From NCBI GenBank assembly GCA_007859995.1, contig SMSL01000003.1, positions 124,001-188,000 of the forward strand: a DNA stretch of 64,000 nt, in the 5' to 3' direction. The number at the start of each line of letters is the position of its first letter. Within the stretch, counting starts at the first letter, position 1. This DNA comes from Candidatus Brocadiaceae bacterium S225 (lineage in GTDB: Bacteria > Planctomycetota > Brocadiia > Brocadiales > Scalinduaceae). Below, in pieces: positions 54,632-62,999 of the stretch. Made by a program: the position numbers and the translations under genes. The notes below the pieces were generated by a model. That model did no database searches, was not told where the DNA came from, and worked only from the letters and a program-made list of their open reading frames with translations.

Positions 54632-55936
54632 TTATTTTTTCGTCCATTTAAGCAGCTCTATAACTTCACCGAGAGACGTTTTTCCATGAGAAATTTCCTC
54701 ACGTATTCTGTTCTCTTTTTCCAGCCAATCCATCGCGTAGTTAGCCATTTCTTTCGCATCGTGCTTAGGCATAACTATCAGGCCATCACTGTCGCCTATG
54801 ATCCAATCGCCGTTATTAATCGTTATACCTGAAATATTTATAGGAATACCGATCTCGCCAAAACCTTTAGGCTCTCCTGCATTCGGCATGATCAGTTTTG
54901 CAAATGCAGGAAATTGTAATTTTCTTATTTCTCCGCTATCACGAATTGCTCCGTTTACGACGACCCCTGCAAGCTTCTTTTGTATCGCGCTATGAGTTGC
55001 AAGTTCTCCCCATACGGCAGGGCCTACACCTCCGGAATCAATAACTATTACGTCTCCTTGTTTCGCGATATCTATCGCCTCGACCGGTTTTGCCCAGTCA
55101 CCAGGATAAGTTCGAACGGTTACTGCTCGTCCGATCATCTTCGTTGCTAAATCAATGCTGTTTATTCCGACGATCCCTTTCAGGCGGTGGCTGCCATCTG
55201 AAATATTTGCAGTTGAAACTTTTTCTAATATTTCACGGACATCGTCGCTTGAAGTTCTTTTAAAGAATTCCTCTGCGATCTTTTCTCGACTTAATATCGC
55301 TTTCTTTAAATTTTCAGTAGCAGCCTTTATGTCTGTCGCCTTACAAATTGCGCCGCCGACTACTATAATTTTTGCACCTGCATTTACTGCGTCAACAACT
55401 GTTTCGGAATTAATTCCTCCGGCTACGGCAACGGGGATATTGACTTTTGAGCAAATTTCTTTAAGTCTTTCGAAAGGGCTGCTTCCCTGCATCTGTTCGT
55501 CAATTGCTGTGTGAACGCCTATAAAATCAGCACCCCATTTCTCAACTTCTACTGATCGAGAGACACAATCAGTGACCCCGAGGAGGTCAACCTCAACTTT
55601 TATTCCATAATTTTTTCCTGCGCTTATGCACTCCTTTATTGTCGCGTCTGTGGCGCTTCCCATTACAACAGCAATGTCGGCTCCTGCTTTAGCAGCCGTT
55701 TCCATTTCCACGCGACCGGCATCCATCGTTTTCATGTCAGCGACTATCGTTGTCGTGGGAAATTCCTTCCGAAGCGCCCTTACCGAATCTAACCCTTCAC
55801 TTTTAATTAAAGGTGTGCCTGCCTCAATCCAGTCAACTCCTGAGTCAACTGCTTCCCTGGCAACATTGATGGCACGTCTTAAGTTTATAAAATCTAAAGC
55901 TACTTGAAGGATAGGAGTGTCTAAATTAATATTCAC
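54632..55936 (-). CDS. Hexulose-6-phosphate synthase - RraA-like fusion protein
   Basis: A 434-residue fusion. The first part (1-about 210) is an orotidine-decarboxylase-superfamily barrel of the 3-hexulose-6-phosphate synthase type, with the D-x-K-x-x-D motif in VADMKTMDAGRVE and VAVAGGINSETV. The second (about 225-434) is RraA-like: ISDGSHRLKGIVG, DVIVIDSGGVGPAVWGEL, GVVVNGAIRDSGEIRKL and PKGFGEIGIPINISG with DSDGLIVMP. HPS joins formaldehyde and ribulose 5-phosphate, reversibly, and can supply pentoses. RraA-like domains include aldolases. Such fusions are known in archaea and some bacteria. The true second activity is undetermined. Confidence 0.88.
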   Translation of the reverse strand: MNINLDTPILQVALDFINLRRAINVAREAVDSGVDWIEAGTPLIKSEGLDSVRALRKEFPTTTIVADMKTMDAGRVEMETAAKAGADIAVVMGSATDATIKECISAGKNYGIKVEVDLLGVTDCVSRSVEVEKWGADFIGVHTAIDEQMQGSSPFERLKEICSKVNIPVAVAGGINSETVVDAVNAGAKIIVVGGAICKATDIKAATENLKKAILSREKIAEEFFKRTSSDDVREILEKVSTANISDGSHRLKGIVGINSIDLATKMIGRAVTVRTYPGDWAKPVEAIDIAKQGDVIVIDSGGVGPAVWGELATHSAIQKKLAGVVVNGAIRDSGEIRKLQFPAFAKLIMPNAGEPKGFGEIGIPINISGITINNGDWIIGDSDGLIVMPKHDAKEMANYAMDWLEKENRIREEISHGKTSLGEVIELLKWTKK

Positions 55937-55958
55937 TTATGATTTGTAAAAGAACGGA

Positions 55959-56324
55959 TTATACATAATATGCAGCAGCACATTTTTCAGATTCCCATGT
56001 CTTAACTTTGGCAACAAATATTTCTGGAGGCAACTGTGCGCTTAAGCTGTTATATATTGCCTTTGAAACATTTTCTGTTGTGGGATTCTCCTGTTTAAAC
56101 TCACCCAGCTCATTTAAATAAGAGTGATCAAAATGGGAAAGTATTTCTCCAAGTTTCTTTTTAACAATCTTGAAGTCCACAACCATTCCCAGCTCGTTAA
56201 GTTTTTCTGCCTTAAGTGTAACTTCTACTCTCCAATTATGCCCGTGCAATTTTTCGCAATCTCCATCATAGCCACGTAAATTGTGAGCACCGGCAAATGT
56301 TTTTTCGACAACTAACTCATACAT
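55959..56324 (-). CDS. queD: 6-carboxy-5,6,7,8-tetrahydropterin synthase
   Basis: A 121-residue T-fold enzyme in the queuosine/7-deazaguanine pathway. Zinc ligands are H14 (AGAHNL) and H27/H29 (KLHGHNW), the catalytic cysteine is C23 in GDCEKLHGHNW, and NPTTENVSKAIY with VKTWESEKCAAAY gives the substrate-binding glutamate. Length is typical of QueD. No queC, queE or queF sits next to it. It is 22 bases upstream of the HPS-RraA gene on the same strand. Confidence 0.92.
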   Translation of the reverse strand: MYELVVEKTFAGAHNLRGYDGDCEKLHGHNWRVEVTLKAEKLNELGMVVDFKIVKKKLGEILSHFDHSYLNELGEFKQENPTTENVSKAIYNSLSAQLPPEIFVAKVKTWESEKCAAAYYV

Positions 56325-56468
56325 ATTAAGGGAACCATTACACTTCTTATCGGTAGAAAATGATATTTATTTAATACATTAATTTTACTTTGCTTAAAAT
56401 GAAAGTCAAGCGTTTATTTGAATGTCTGGAAATCGCTAAAGGTGCAATTTAGAAAGAGGTCTGTTTCA

Positions 56469-56948
56469 TTAATAAAACCTCAATGATGTGGCTAATAATA
56501 GTATTACAAAAACTAATATCAGGGCAAAGACCTGTAATATTTTCTTATATACAGGTGGCTTGACTAAACAGGAACAATCTTCCTCCGTTTTATCTTCTTT
56601 GATGAGAAAAGCATTTACACCGTAAATGATAAAGAGGCATACAGCGAGTAGAATCTTAATCCTAATTACTGTCTTATATCCTGAACTTAAGTTTGTTTCG
56701 GTAACCGACATAATACTGCCGATAGAATTAATAATTCCGGTAATAATAAGTACACTTATTAATATCCCGACATAAATACGAAATCTTTCATGGATATCAT
56801 TTGAAAATGTCCCTATCCCGTGAATAGATGAGCTTCTTCCCAAAACCGGTCGTAATATTGCTACGAGAAAGATCATCCCGCCAGCCAGGAGGGCTGCCGC
56901 AGAAAGATGAAGCCAGTGGTTAATCAAAATTAATGTATCAGGTATCAT
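56469..56948 (-). CDS. CopD-like integral membrane protein
   Basis: A 159-residue protein with four predicted transmembrane helices. The first begins LILINHWLHLSAAALLAGG, whose histidine in the WLHL context is typical of CopD/copper-resistance-D domains and related haem- or metal-associated membrane proteins. A short cysteine pair (CSCL) lies in a charged loop before the last helix. No copper gene is near. Treat the family assignment as tentative and the function as unknown. Confidence 0.6.
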   Translation of the reverse strand: MIPDTLILINHWLHLSAAALLAGGMIFLVAILRPVLGRSSSIHGIGTFSNDIHERFRIYVGILISVLIITGIINSIGSIMSVTETNLSSGYKTVIRIKILLAVCLFIIYGVNAFLIKEDKTEEDCSCLVKPPVYKKILQVFALILVFVILLLATSLRFY

Positions 56949-57338
56949 GTTAAATCTCCGTTAATTTTTGTGGTAAGAATTCTGATAAAATGCATTCTAC
57001 AGTAGTTTGTCAGACTGTTTAATTAACATTATTATTTTAGGTTAGTTGAATCTGAATCGAAAATCAAAAGGTTTTTGTGTTTATTATAAATTGTGAGGGA
57101 TACAGAAAAAATAACTTTTGTATTTTCTTACGAACCATAAACTGACGGTTAAAGCTTTTGTTGAGACATATTGCCTTTGATTTTCATTAAAATGCATGCT
57201 AAACTCTAGATCATGCGGCCTTTCTCATACATTGAGCGAGCATAAGGCGTAAGTGTGACTTGGCCTGCTTTTTTCTGGATTCTAGACAAAAATTGAATAT
57301 AGCTTGAATTTTATTAAATAATTATTTATTTTGAAAAC
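56949..57338. other. Intergenic spacer upstream of serA
   Basis: About 390 bases of AT-rich sequence between divergent genes. I see no frame, hairpin or consensus promoter worth naming. No serine- or glycine-type riboswitch was recognisable. Confidence 0.3.
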
Positions 57339-58919
57339 ATGAAAGTACTAATATCAGACAACCTACCGGACATATGTAAAACAATTTTGGAAAGTGCGGA
57401 TATTCAGGTAACAACGAAGACAGATTTTACGCCTGAAGAGTTACAAAAAGAGATAGGTGTATACAATGGCTTAATCATCCGAAGCAGCACCCAGTGTACG
57501 CCGGAAATTATTGAAAAGGCTGATAAGCTTCAAGCAATTTGCCGGGCAGGTGTTGGGGTTGACAATGTCAATGTCCCTGCCGCTACGAAAAAAGGTGTTA
57601 TTGTAATGAATACTCCGGGGGGAAACACAACTTCAACTGCGGAGCATACGATTGCACTTCTTTTAGCTCTATCAAGGAATATACCACAGGCCTGCAATTC
57701 TGTTCGTGAAGGGAAATGGGAACGCAAGAAATTTACTGGTACTCAAGTTTCCGGAAAAGTACTGGGTGTAATTGGATTAGGTAAGATCGGGAAAGAGGTT
57801 GCAAAACGTGCTATAGCGCTGGAGATGAGGGTGCTGGGATACGATCCGTTTGTTTCGAATGAAAAAATTCCAAAGCTGAATATCCAACTTGTTAAGAGCC
57901 CTGACGAAATATACAGACAGGCGGATTATATAACCTTGCATATTCCCTTACTTAATGATACGAAACACATGATTTCCAGTAGTGAACTTGAGTTGATGAA
58001 AGATGGGGTAAGAATAATAAACTGTGCAAGGGGTGGTATAATTTCAGAGGATTCACTTTATGACGCCATTGTGAGCGGTAAGGTCGCCGGTGCCGCAATC
58101 GATGTTTTTGAGAAAGAACCGCCTGAAAACAATAAACTTCTGGAACTCGACAATGTACTTCCGACACCGCATCTTGGAGCCTTGACAAAAGAAGCCCAAC
58201 TTGCAGTCGCCGAGGATGCAGCAAAACAGATGGTTGATGTGCTAAAGAACAATATCATACGTAATGCGGTTAACATGCCCGTGCAGGGTTCTGAAGAGTT
58301 ACAGCAGCTTAAACCGTATATAGCTCTGACAGAGAAGATGGGTGCACTCTTATGCCAGTTGGTAAGTGGTAGGATTCAATCTATAGACATACAATATAGC
58401 GGTGGTGTTTCTAAGGATAATATCCGTCCTTTAACAGATTGCCTGTTGGTGGGCCTGCTAAAGGATGTTTTAGATGAGAACGTGAATATTGTAAATGTTC
58501 GTATACTGGCTGATGAAAGAGGGATAAAGATTAATGAAATAATCAGCAGTGCGACAGGGGATTATACTAATCTTATTTTCGCCAGGATTAATACGGATGA
58601 TGGTGAAAGTTCTGTTTCAGGTACCGTATTTAAAAATAATGAACCTAAAATAGAGACAATAAACGATTATAGCGTAGACATGGACCCAATTGGCCATGTA
58701 CTAATCTTATTTGGACAGGATAAACCAGGGCTGATTGGAGAAATAGGCAAGGTGTTGGGCGATCAGAATGTAAATATAGGGCATATGACGTTTGGTAGAA
58801 AAGAGACAGGCGGCGTAGCAATGATTGTTCTCAATGTTGATGCAGTAGTTTCTCAGGAAACTCTCTTATCAATAGAAAAGATGGAATGCATTAATTCCGC
58901 ATATATGTTGAAGTTTTAA
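57339..58919 (+). CDS. serA: D-3-phosphoglycerate dehydrogenase
   Basis: A 526-residue NAD-dependent enzyme starting serine synthesis. The nucleotide fold is LGVIGLGKIGKEVAKRA; the RAGVGVDNV, NTPGGNTTSTAEHTIALLLAL, NCARGGIISE and PTPHLGALTKEAQ segments give the conserved Arg, Glu and His catalytic set. After the catalytic domain there is an allosteric-substrate-binding region (about 320-450) and a C-terminal ACT domain (VLILFGQDKPGLIGEIGKVLG). This is the long (type I) form with the ACT domain expected to mediate serine feedback. It stands as a single gene. Confidence 0.97.
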   Translation: MKVLISDNLPDICKTILESADIQVTTKTDFTPEELQKEIGVYNGLIIRSSTQCTPEIIEKADKLQAICRAGVGVDNVNVPAATKKGVIVMNTPGGNTTSTAEHTIALLLALSRNIPQACNSVREGKWERKKFTGTQVSGKVLGVIGLGKIGKEVAKRAIALEMRVLGYDPFVSNEKIPKLNIQLVKSPDEIYRQADYITLHIPLLNDTKHMISSSELELMKDGVRIINCARGGIISEDSLYDAIVSGKVAGAAIDVFEKEPPENNKLLELDNVLPTPHLGALTKEAQLAVAEDAAKQMVDVLKNNIIRNAVNMPVQGSEELQQLKPYIALTEKMGALLCQLVSGRIQSIDIQYSGGVSKDNIRPLTDCLLVGLLKDVLDENVNIVNVRILADERGIKINEIISSATGDYTNLIFARINTDDGESSVSGTVFKNNEPKIETINDYSVDMDPIGHVLILFGQDKPGLIGEIGKVLGDQNVNIGHMTFGRKETGGVAMIVLNVDAVVSQETLLSIEKMECINSAYMLKF

Positions 58920-59036
58920 GAAATAGTTTCCGGGCACTTAACGCTTTTTATCTGAGTTTGAAGTTCAGCAAAACCTCAAAACAATTCCGCAGCTAATGAA
59001 ATAGTACTATACAATTTCCGTTTTGAATCTGTCAAA

Positions 59037-59192
59037 ATGTTATGGAATCATCGGGTTATAGATGACACTGGAAAGGTGGGACACGTGGCAGGAGCTTGCA
59101 TGATTACAGCAGGAACCGGACGTCTTAGTGAAAAAATAGAAGCAGACTATTCTGAGGAAATTCTTAATATACGAATAATTAAAAAGGTATAA
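59037..59192 (+). CDS. Possible 51-residue protein upstream of dnaJ
   Basis: A short frame [19 protein letters not shown] continuing to NIRIIKKV, with its stop two bases before the dnaJ ATG. The dnaJ ribosome-binding site (AAAGG) falls inside its last codons, so translation of one could affect the other. I recognise no family. No clear Shine-Dalgarno precedes its ATG. It could be a genuine small protein, a decayed gene end or chance. Confidence 0.3.
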   Translation: MLWNHRVIDDTGKVGHVAGACMITAGTGRLSEKIEADYSEEILNIRIIKKV

Positions 59193-59194
59193 AT

Positions 59195-60256
59195 ATGGCA
59201 AATGGTAAGGTCAAAGAACGTGACTACTATGAGGTATTAGGGGTAAGCAGAAACGCAACAAATGACGAGCTGAAAAAAGCATACAGGAAGCTTGCCCTTA
59301 AATATCATCCGGATAAAAATCCGGGAGACAAAACAGCTGAGCAAAGATTTAAAGAAGCGGCAAACGCCTATGGTGTGCTTAGTGACCAAAAAAAAAGGGA
59401 AATGTATGACTCGCGAGGGAGCGCCGGACTTGATGATATGGGTTTTCACGGTTTTGAAAGCAGCGCTGATATATTCAGTAATTTCGGAGATATATTCGGA
59501 GATATATTTGGCAAACGATCTTACCGGGACAGAACCGGGCCTCAGAAGGGCTCAGACCTCAGACATGATATAACAATTTCTTTTACTGATGCTGCGCTAG
59601 GAAGCGAGAGGCAGCTCCGATTTACAAAGAGTGAGGCTTGTGACGCTTGCAACGGAACGGGCGCCAAAAATGGAGCGCCGCCGGTATGCCCTCAATGTAA
59701 TGGTACTGGGCACATAAGCGGGCAGCAAACATCTGTTAGGAGTTTCTATGCTTGCCCTAACTGCAGTGGCTCCGGCAGGAAGATTGATAATCCATGCAAT
59801 ACTTGTAATGGTGAAGGGCGAGTGACTAAAACAAGATCTCTGTCAGTTAAAATACCAGCAGGGATTAATAATGGCTCTACACTGAAGCTTTCCGGTCAGG
59901 GAGAAGCAGGTGTCAGGGGGGGGAGAGCTGGAGATTTGTATATACATGTTAAAACTGCTTCGCATCCCTATTTTGAAAGAGATGGTTTGAATATTCGATA
60001 CGATGCACATATACCCTTCACTAAAGCGGCATTAGGTGGAGAAATAGAGATCCCAACCTTAAACGGAAAAGCGACATTAAAGATCCCTAAATGCACTCAA
60101 TCACACCAAACGCTAAGAATGGCAGGACTGGGAATCAAGACGAAAGATGGGAGAAAGGGGAACCAGTTAGTAAGAACAATAATAGATATGCCAAAAAAAT
60201 TGTCTGAACGGCAGGAAGAGCTTCTGAAAGAGTTAGACAAACTTGAGAAAGATTAA
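59195..60256 (+). CDS. dnaJ: Chaperone DnaJ
   Basis: A 353-residue type I J-protein, co-chaperone of DnaK. The J domain has HPD at 38-40 ([10 protein letters not shown]). A short G/F region follows ([21 protein letters not shown]). Four zinc repeats of CxxCxGxG are complete: [24 protein letters not shown] and CNTCNGEG. The C-terminal client-binding domain includes the [19 protein letters not shown] motif. It is a little shorter than E. coli DnaJ because of the brief G/F linker. dnaK and grpE are not in the window. Confidence 0.96.
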   Translation: MANGKVKERDYYEVLGVSRNATNDELKKAYRKLALKYHPDKNPGDKTAEQRFKEAANAYGVLSDQKKREMYDSRGSAGLDDMGFHGFESSADIFSNFGDIFGDIFGKRSYRDRTGPQKGSDLRHDITISFTDAALGSERQLRFTKSEACDACNGTGAKNGAPPVCPQCNGTGHISGQQTSVRSFYACPNCSGSGRKIDNPCNTCNGEGRVTKTRSLSVKIPAGINNGSTLKLSGQGEAGVRGGRAGDLYIHVKTASHPYFERDGLNIRYDAHIPFTKAALGGEIEIPTLNGKATLKIPKCTQSHQTLRMAGLGIKTKDGRKGNQLVRTIIDMPKKLSERQEELLKELDKLEKD

Positions 60257-60298
60257 ATTTCATTGCCAGATTTGTTGAACGTATTGTAGTTGCCCGAT

Positions 60299-60966
60299 TT
60301 ATCGGGCCAATCCCGGAATTTTGTGACGATGGACGTAAGCTCGATGAATCGAGCGGCTACAGGAATGTATACTGGCGTTGGCATGGATTAAGGCAATCCA
60401 CCTGTTCGACTTCTTCCTGATTCGTTCACGTTCTCGAAAACCATCGCCTAAATGACGATAACCGTGTAATTCTACCGGTACAGGATAGTTCATCCATGCC
60501 CATTCAGTCGCTATCCCGTGATGGCAACCTGCTTTATAAGAATGACTATGCCACCCCTTTAAAGACTCGGTATATAGTTTTGATTCGTAACCGGATATCA
60601 TTACCATGCATGGCAGGGATTTTATCACTTCTAAAAGTTTGATGTGTTGTTCCCGGGTGTATTCATATTTGTATATCCGGGCATATTTCTTTCTTGTCTC
60701 TCGAAGATACGGATGGTCGCAATATACCAATTCTTTACCTGTGAACTCATAGCTTCTTAGAAAATTAACTGCATCGTCATGGATCAGTTCAAAATCTATT
60801 GCTTTCTTATCACTCCACATCTGTATTACTTCAGAGTCTATACCAATATTTACTTATGACGCATCACTGCTCCACCACCTGAATGAGCTTCTATGTATAT
60901 CTCATGGGGAGGCATTAGATTAATCAGCCTATGATATACTCCACCTTTTCCGCCTGGGTAATTCAT
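60299..60966 (-). pseudogene. Broken DNA adenine methylase (D12/Dam class)
   Basis: From ATG 60966 the minus strand reads MNYPGGKGGVYHRLINLMPP, then EAHSGGGAVMRHK and a stop. In a second frame it continues NIGIDSEVIQMW and, after residue DFELIHDDAVNFL, ELVYCDHPYLRETRK. These are the two halves of a D12-class adenine methyltransferase: GGK and EAHSGGGAV (SAM-binding F-G motif region), then the catalytic D-P-P-Y motif, here altered to D-H-P-Y. A small deletion with frameshift after MRHK joins them, and the C-terminus is also diverged. No restriction gene accompanies it. Confidence 0.75.
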
Positions 60967-61177
60967 ACAAGTGGTATCACCGAAAAAGAGGTAAATGTCA
61001 AGGTTATTTTGCGTATTTTAAAAAAGGTCAATCAGATCGGGTTAAGTTTGAGGAAAGGGGTATCTTATGAAGATAAAAAAAATGATGGGTTCGGCGAATA
61101 TCTACTCAAGAAAGGCATTGTGTACTTATTATTTAACTGTTTATGACGTTGCAACCTTAGTCAAGTGCATACCCGAG

Positions 61178-62260
61178 TTAACTACCTACCGGTAAGGTGA
61201 GAGATGGACCTATGTATTGCCTCTGACCGGACTGCAAACTGAATAGTTGCTTAAGAAGTAAAAAAGTAGATTTTGAACGCAGGTCATTATCGGCGATGTA
61301 AAACCAGGCTCCCCGATAATACACAGAAACAAATGCATTACCTGGCTTCTGTTTACTGGACATTACCTTGAACAACATGCCACCGGGAGTTTCACTCCAA
61401 TTGAATTCCTCCCCATCTTGCGTTTTCGTAACGGTAATCAATCCGGCTTTTTTGTGTTCTTCCGGAATATCTATATTTTGGGAAAGATAAAAGAGGACGC
61501 TTATAATTGAACGAGCCCGCATATTTAGCTGGTTTTCTTTAATATCCAGAAAATTAGTACTGATAGAGAACTGATTGGATTGCTGTGTAACATTAAGTAG
61601 TGATCTGACTTCAGTGATTGCATTTTCATAATTGGTGTTTTTCTTAAAAAGCAGTATCAAATTCTTTGTATTTACGTCTAAACCAGGACCCATCTCAACT
61701 AATCCTTCAAGTTGCAACTGGCGTAATAATTTCAGCAGAATCCTGAATTCTTTATATTTCGGTTCGTTTTCAGGTGTTGGCCCTGAGGCCCTGGACGCAT
61801 TGTTGAGATCGTTGATACGCTCAATGCAGACACCAAAAACCCGTTCAATACTCCAACCGGACTGTGTCATTAGCAGGATGGCATCAAGCGATATCGGAGA
61901 GAGAACACTTTTCAGGAAATCTTCCCCACGAAGCGGCGTGTAAGTGATTGTCGGTTTTGTGGATCCTTTAAAACCCAAACCGGGCTCTAATGTGTTATAG
62001 GCATTACTAAATGGAATTATTGCGTCAATTCCCACGTTCGTCTCAATAGACAAAGACGTCGTTACACTTGCAACTTCAAGGAAATATGGAGTGTCACGAT
62101 ATTTCAATCGAACCAGGTTCAATAACATCTGCTCATCTATCGTGCTAACAATCGCCTGGTTGTAAGCAGGATGTGCGTTCTTTATGGAGCGAGGTCCAAA
62201 AGCAGACAGACAGCCACTAAAAAGAAAACATAACAATAATAATAAGATGTTCCTGTACAC
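61178..62260 (-). CDS. Uncharacterised lipoprotein (NLVRLKYRDTP family)
   Basis: A 360-residue protein with a lipobox signal (LLLLCFLFSGC, cysteine about 17). It begins its mature part with a conserved AYNQAI-x-EQMLLNLVRLKYRDTPYFLEV phrase (split), which I recall only as a family of hypothetical proteins, followed by a mixed alpha/beta body. A later FVSVYYRGAWFYIADNDLRSKSTF segment is strongly conserved in style and reads like a domain end. It is likely anchored to the outer or inner membrane on the periplasmic side. It may be linked with the DUF502 gene 64 bases upstream, but function is unknown. Confidence 0.7.
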   Translation of the reverse strand: MYRNILLLLLCFLFSGCLSAFGPRSIKNAHPAYNQAIVSTIDEQMLLNLVRLKYRDTPYFLEVASVTTSLSIETNVGIDAIIPFSNAYNTLEPGLGFKGSTKPTITYTPLRGEDFLKSVLSPISLDAILLMTQSGWSIERVFGVCIERINDLNNASRASGPTPENEPKYKEFRILLKLLRQLQLEGLVEMGPGLDVNTKNLILLFKKNTNYENAITEVRSLLNVTQQSNQFSISTNFLDIKENQLNMRARSIISVLFYLSQNIDIPEEHKKAGLITVTKTQDGEEFNWSETPGGMLFKVMSSKQKPGNAFVSVYYRGAWFYIADNDLRSKSTFLLLKQLFSLQSGQRQYIGPSLTLPVGS

Positions 62261-62324
62261 GGTTTTCCTCGATTTTCACTTAAGTTGTTGTAAAAATACG
62301 TGAGTTTTTCATGATCTGAATCTA

Positions 62325-62936
62325 TTAAGCCTCTTGAATTGTAGAAGGAGCGACAATTCCTCCCGAAACAATCATTTTCATGCCATCTTCTACAGAAAGG
62401 TTCGTATGCTGTATTTCATCAGATCGGACAATAAGGAAGAAACCTGATGTAGGGTTCGGACTGGTTGGCACAAACACCTTATAACAGTTTTGACCCTGTG
62501 TATCCTCTATTTTACCGGTAATGAAACCGATTACTCTAACCCCCGGTTGAGGGAATTCTACCAGCACTACGGATTTGAATGCCTCTCGATTAGGGTCAAT
62601 AAATGCGTTTACCACCTGTTTTGATACGCCGTAGATGGTTTTTAATAAGGGGACCCACATTATTATTTTTTCCCCGAATGCTATTAAACGACGTCCTATT
62701 ATATGAGTGGCAAAAATCCCTAATCCGTATAAAAATAGTATAAATATGGCAAGGGATATTCCCCATGAGAGAAACGGATGAGCATGATCCCAATATTGAG
62801 CGGTAATCTTCACTATGTTACCTGCGGAGATTCTCATTAAAAATCGGAGAAAGAACAGGGTAATTCCTACTGGTAAAATGAATAGAATTCCGGCAATGAG
62901 ATATTTCCGCAGATGGTGTTTCATTTGTCGTTTCAT
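62325..62936 (-). CDS. DUF502 family membrane protein
   Basis: A 203-residue inner-membrane protein with an N-terminal basic start (KHHLRKYLIAGILFILPVGITLFFL), a second helix (GISLAIFILFLYGLGIFATHIIG), and a conserved cytoplasmic segment beginning WVPLLKTIYGVSKQVVNAF. These LPVGIT and P-L-x-IY motifs define DUF502. The C-terminal half is soluble, with GVRVIGFITG and PTSPNPTSGFFLIV conserved blocks. An internal ATG at 62924 is an alternative start. The biochemical role of the family is not established. Confidence 0.85.
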   Translation of the reverse strand: MKRQMKHHLRKYLIAGILFILPVGITLFFLRFLMRISAGNIVKITAQYWDHAHPFLSWGISLAIFILFLYGLGIFATHIIGRRLIAFGEKIIMWVPLLKTIYGVSKQVVNAFIDPNREAFKSVVLVEFPQPGVRVIGFITGKIEDTQGQNCYKVFVPTSPNPTSGFFLIVRSDEIQHTNLSVEDGMKMIVSGGIVAPSTIQEA

Positions 62937-62999
62937 ATTAACATATTAACTAAAGTAAGAAAGGAATTTTAAAATTTTTTCATAATCGAGAAATAGCAA

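Noticed and set aside
60931-61146. A 71-codon plus-strand frame near the dam remnant
   Set aside because: Its first third is antisense to the methylase N-terminus and the rest is low-complexity, lysine-rich sequence with no family match.
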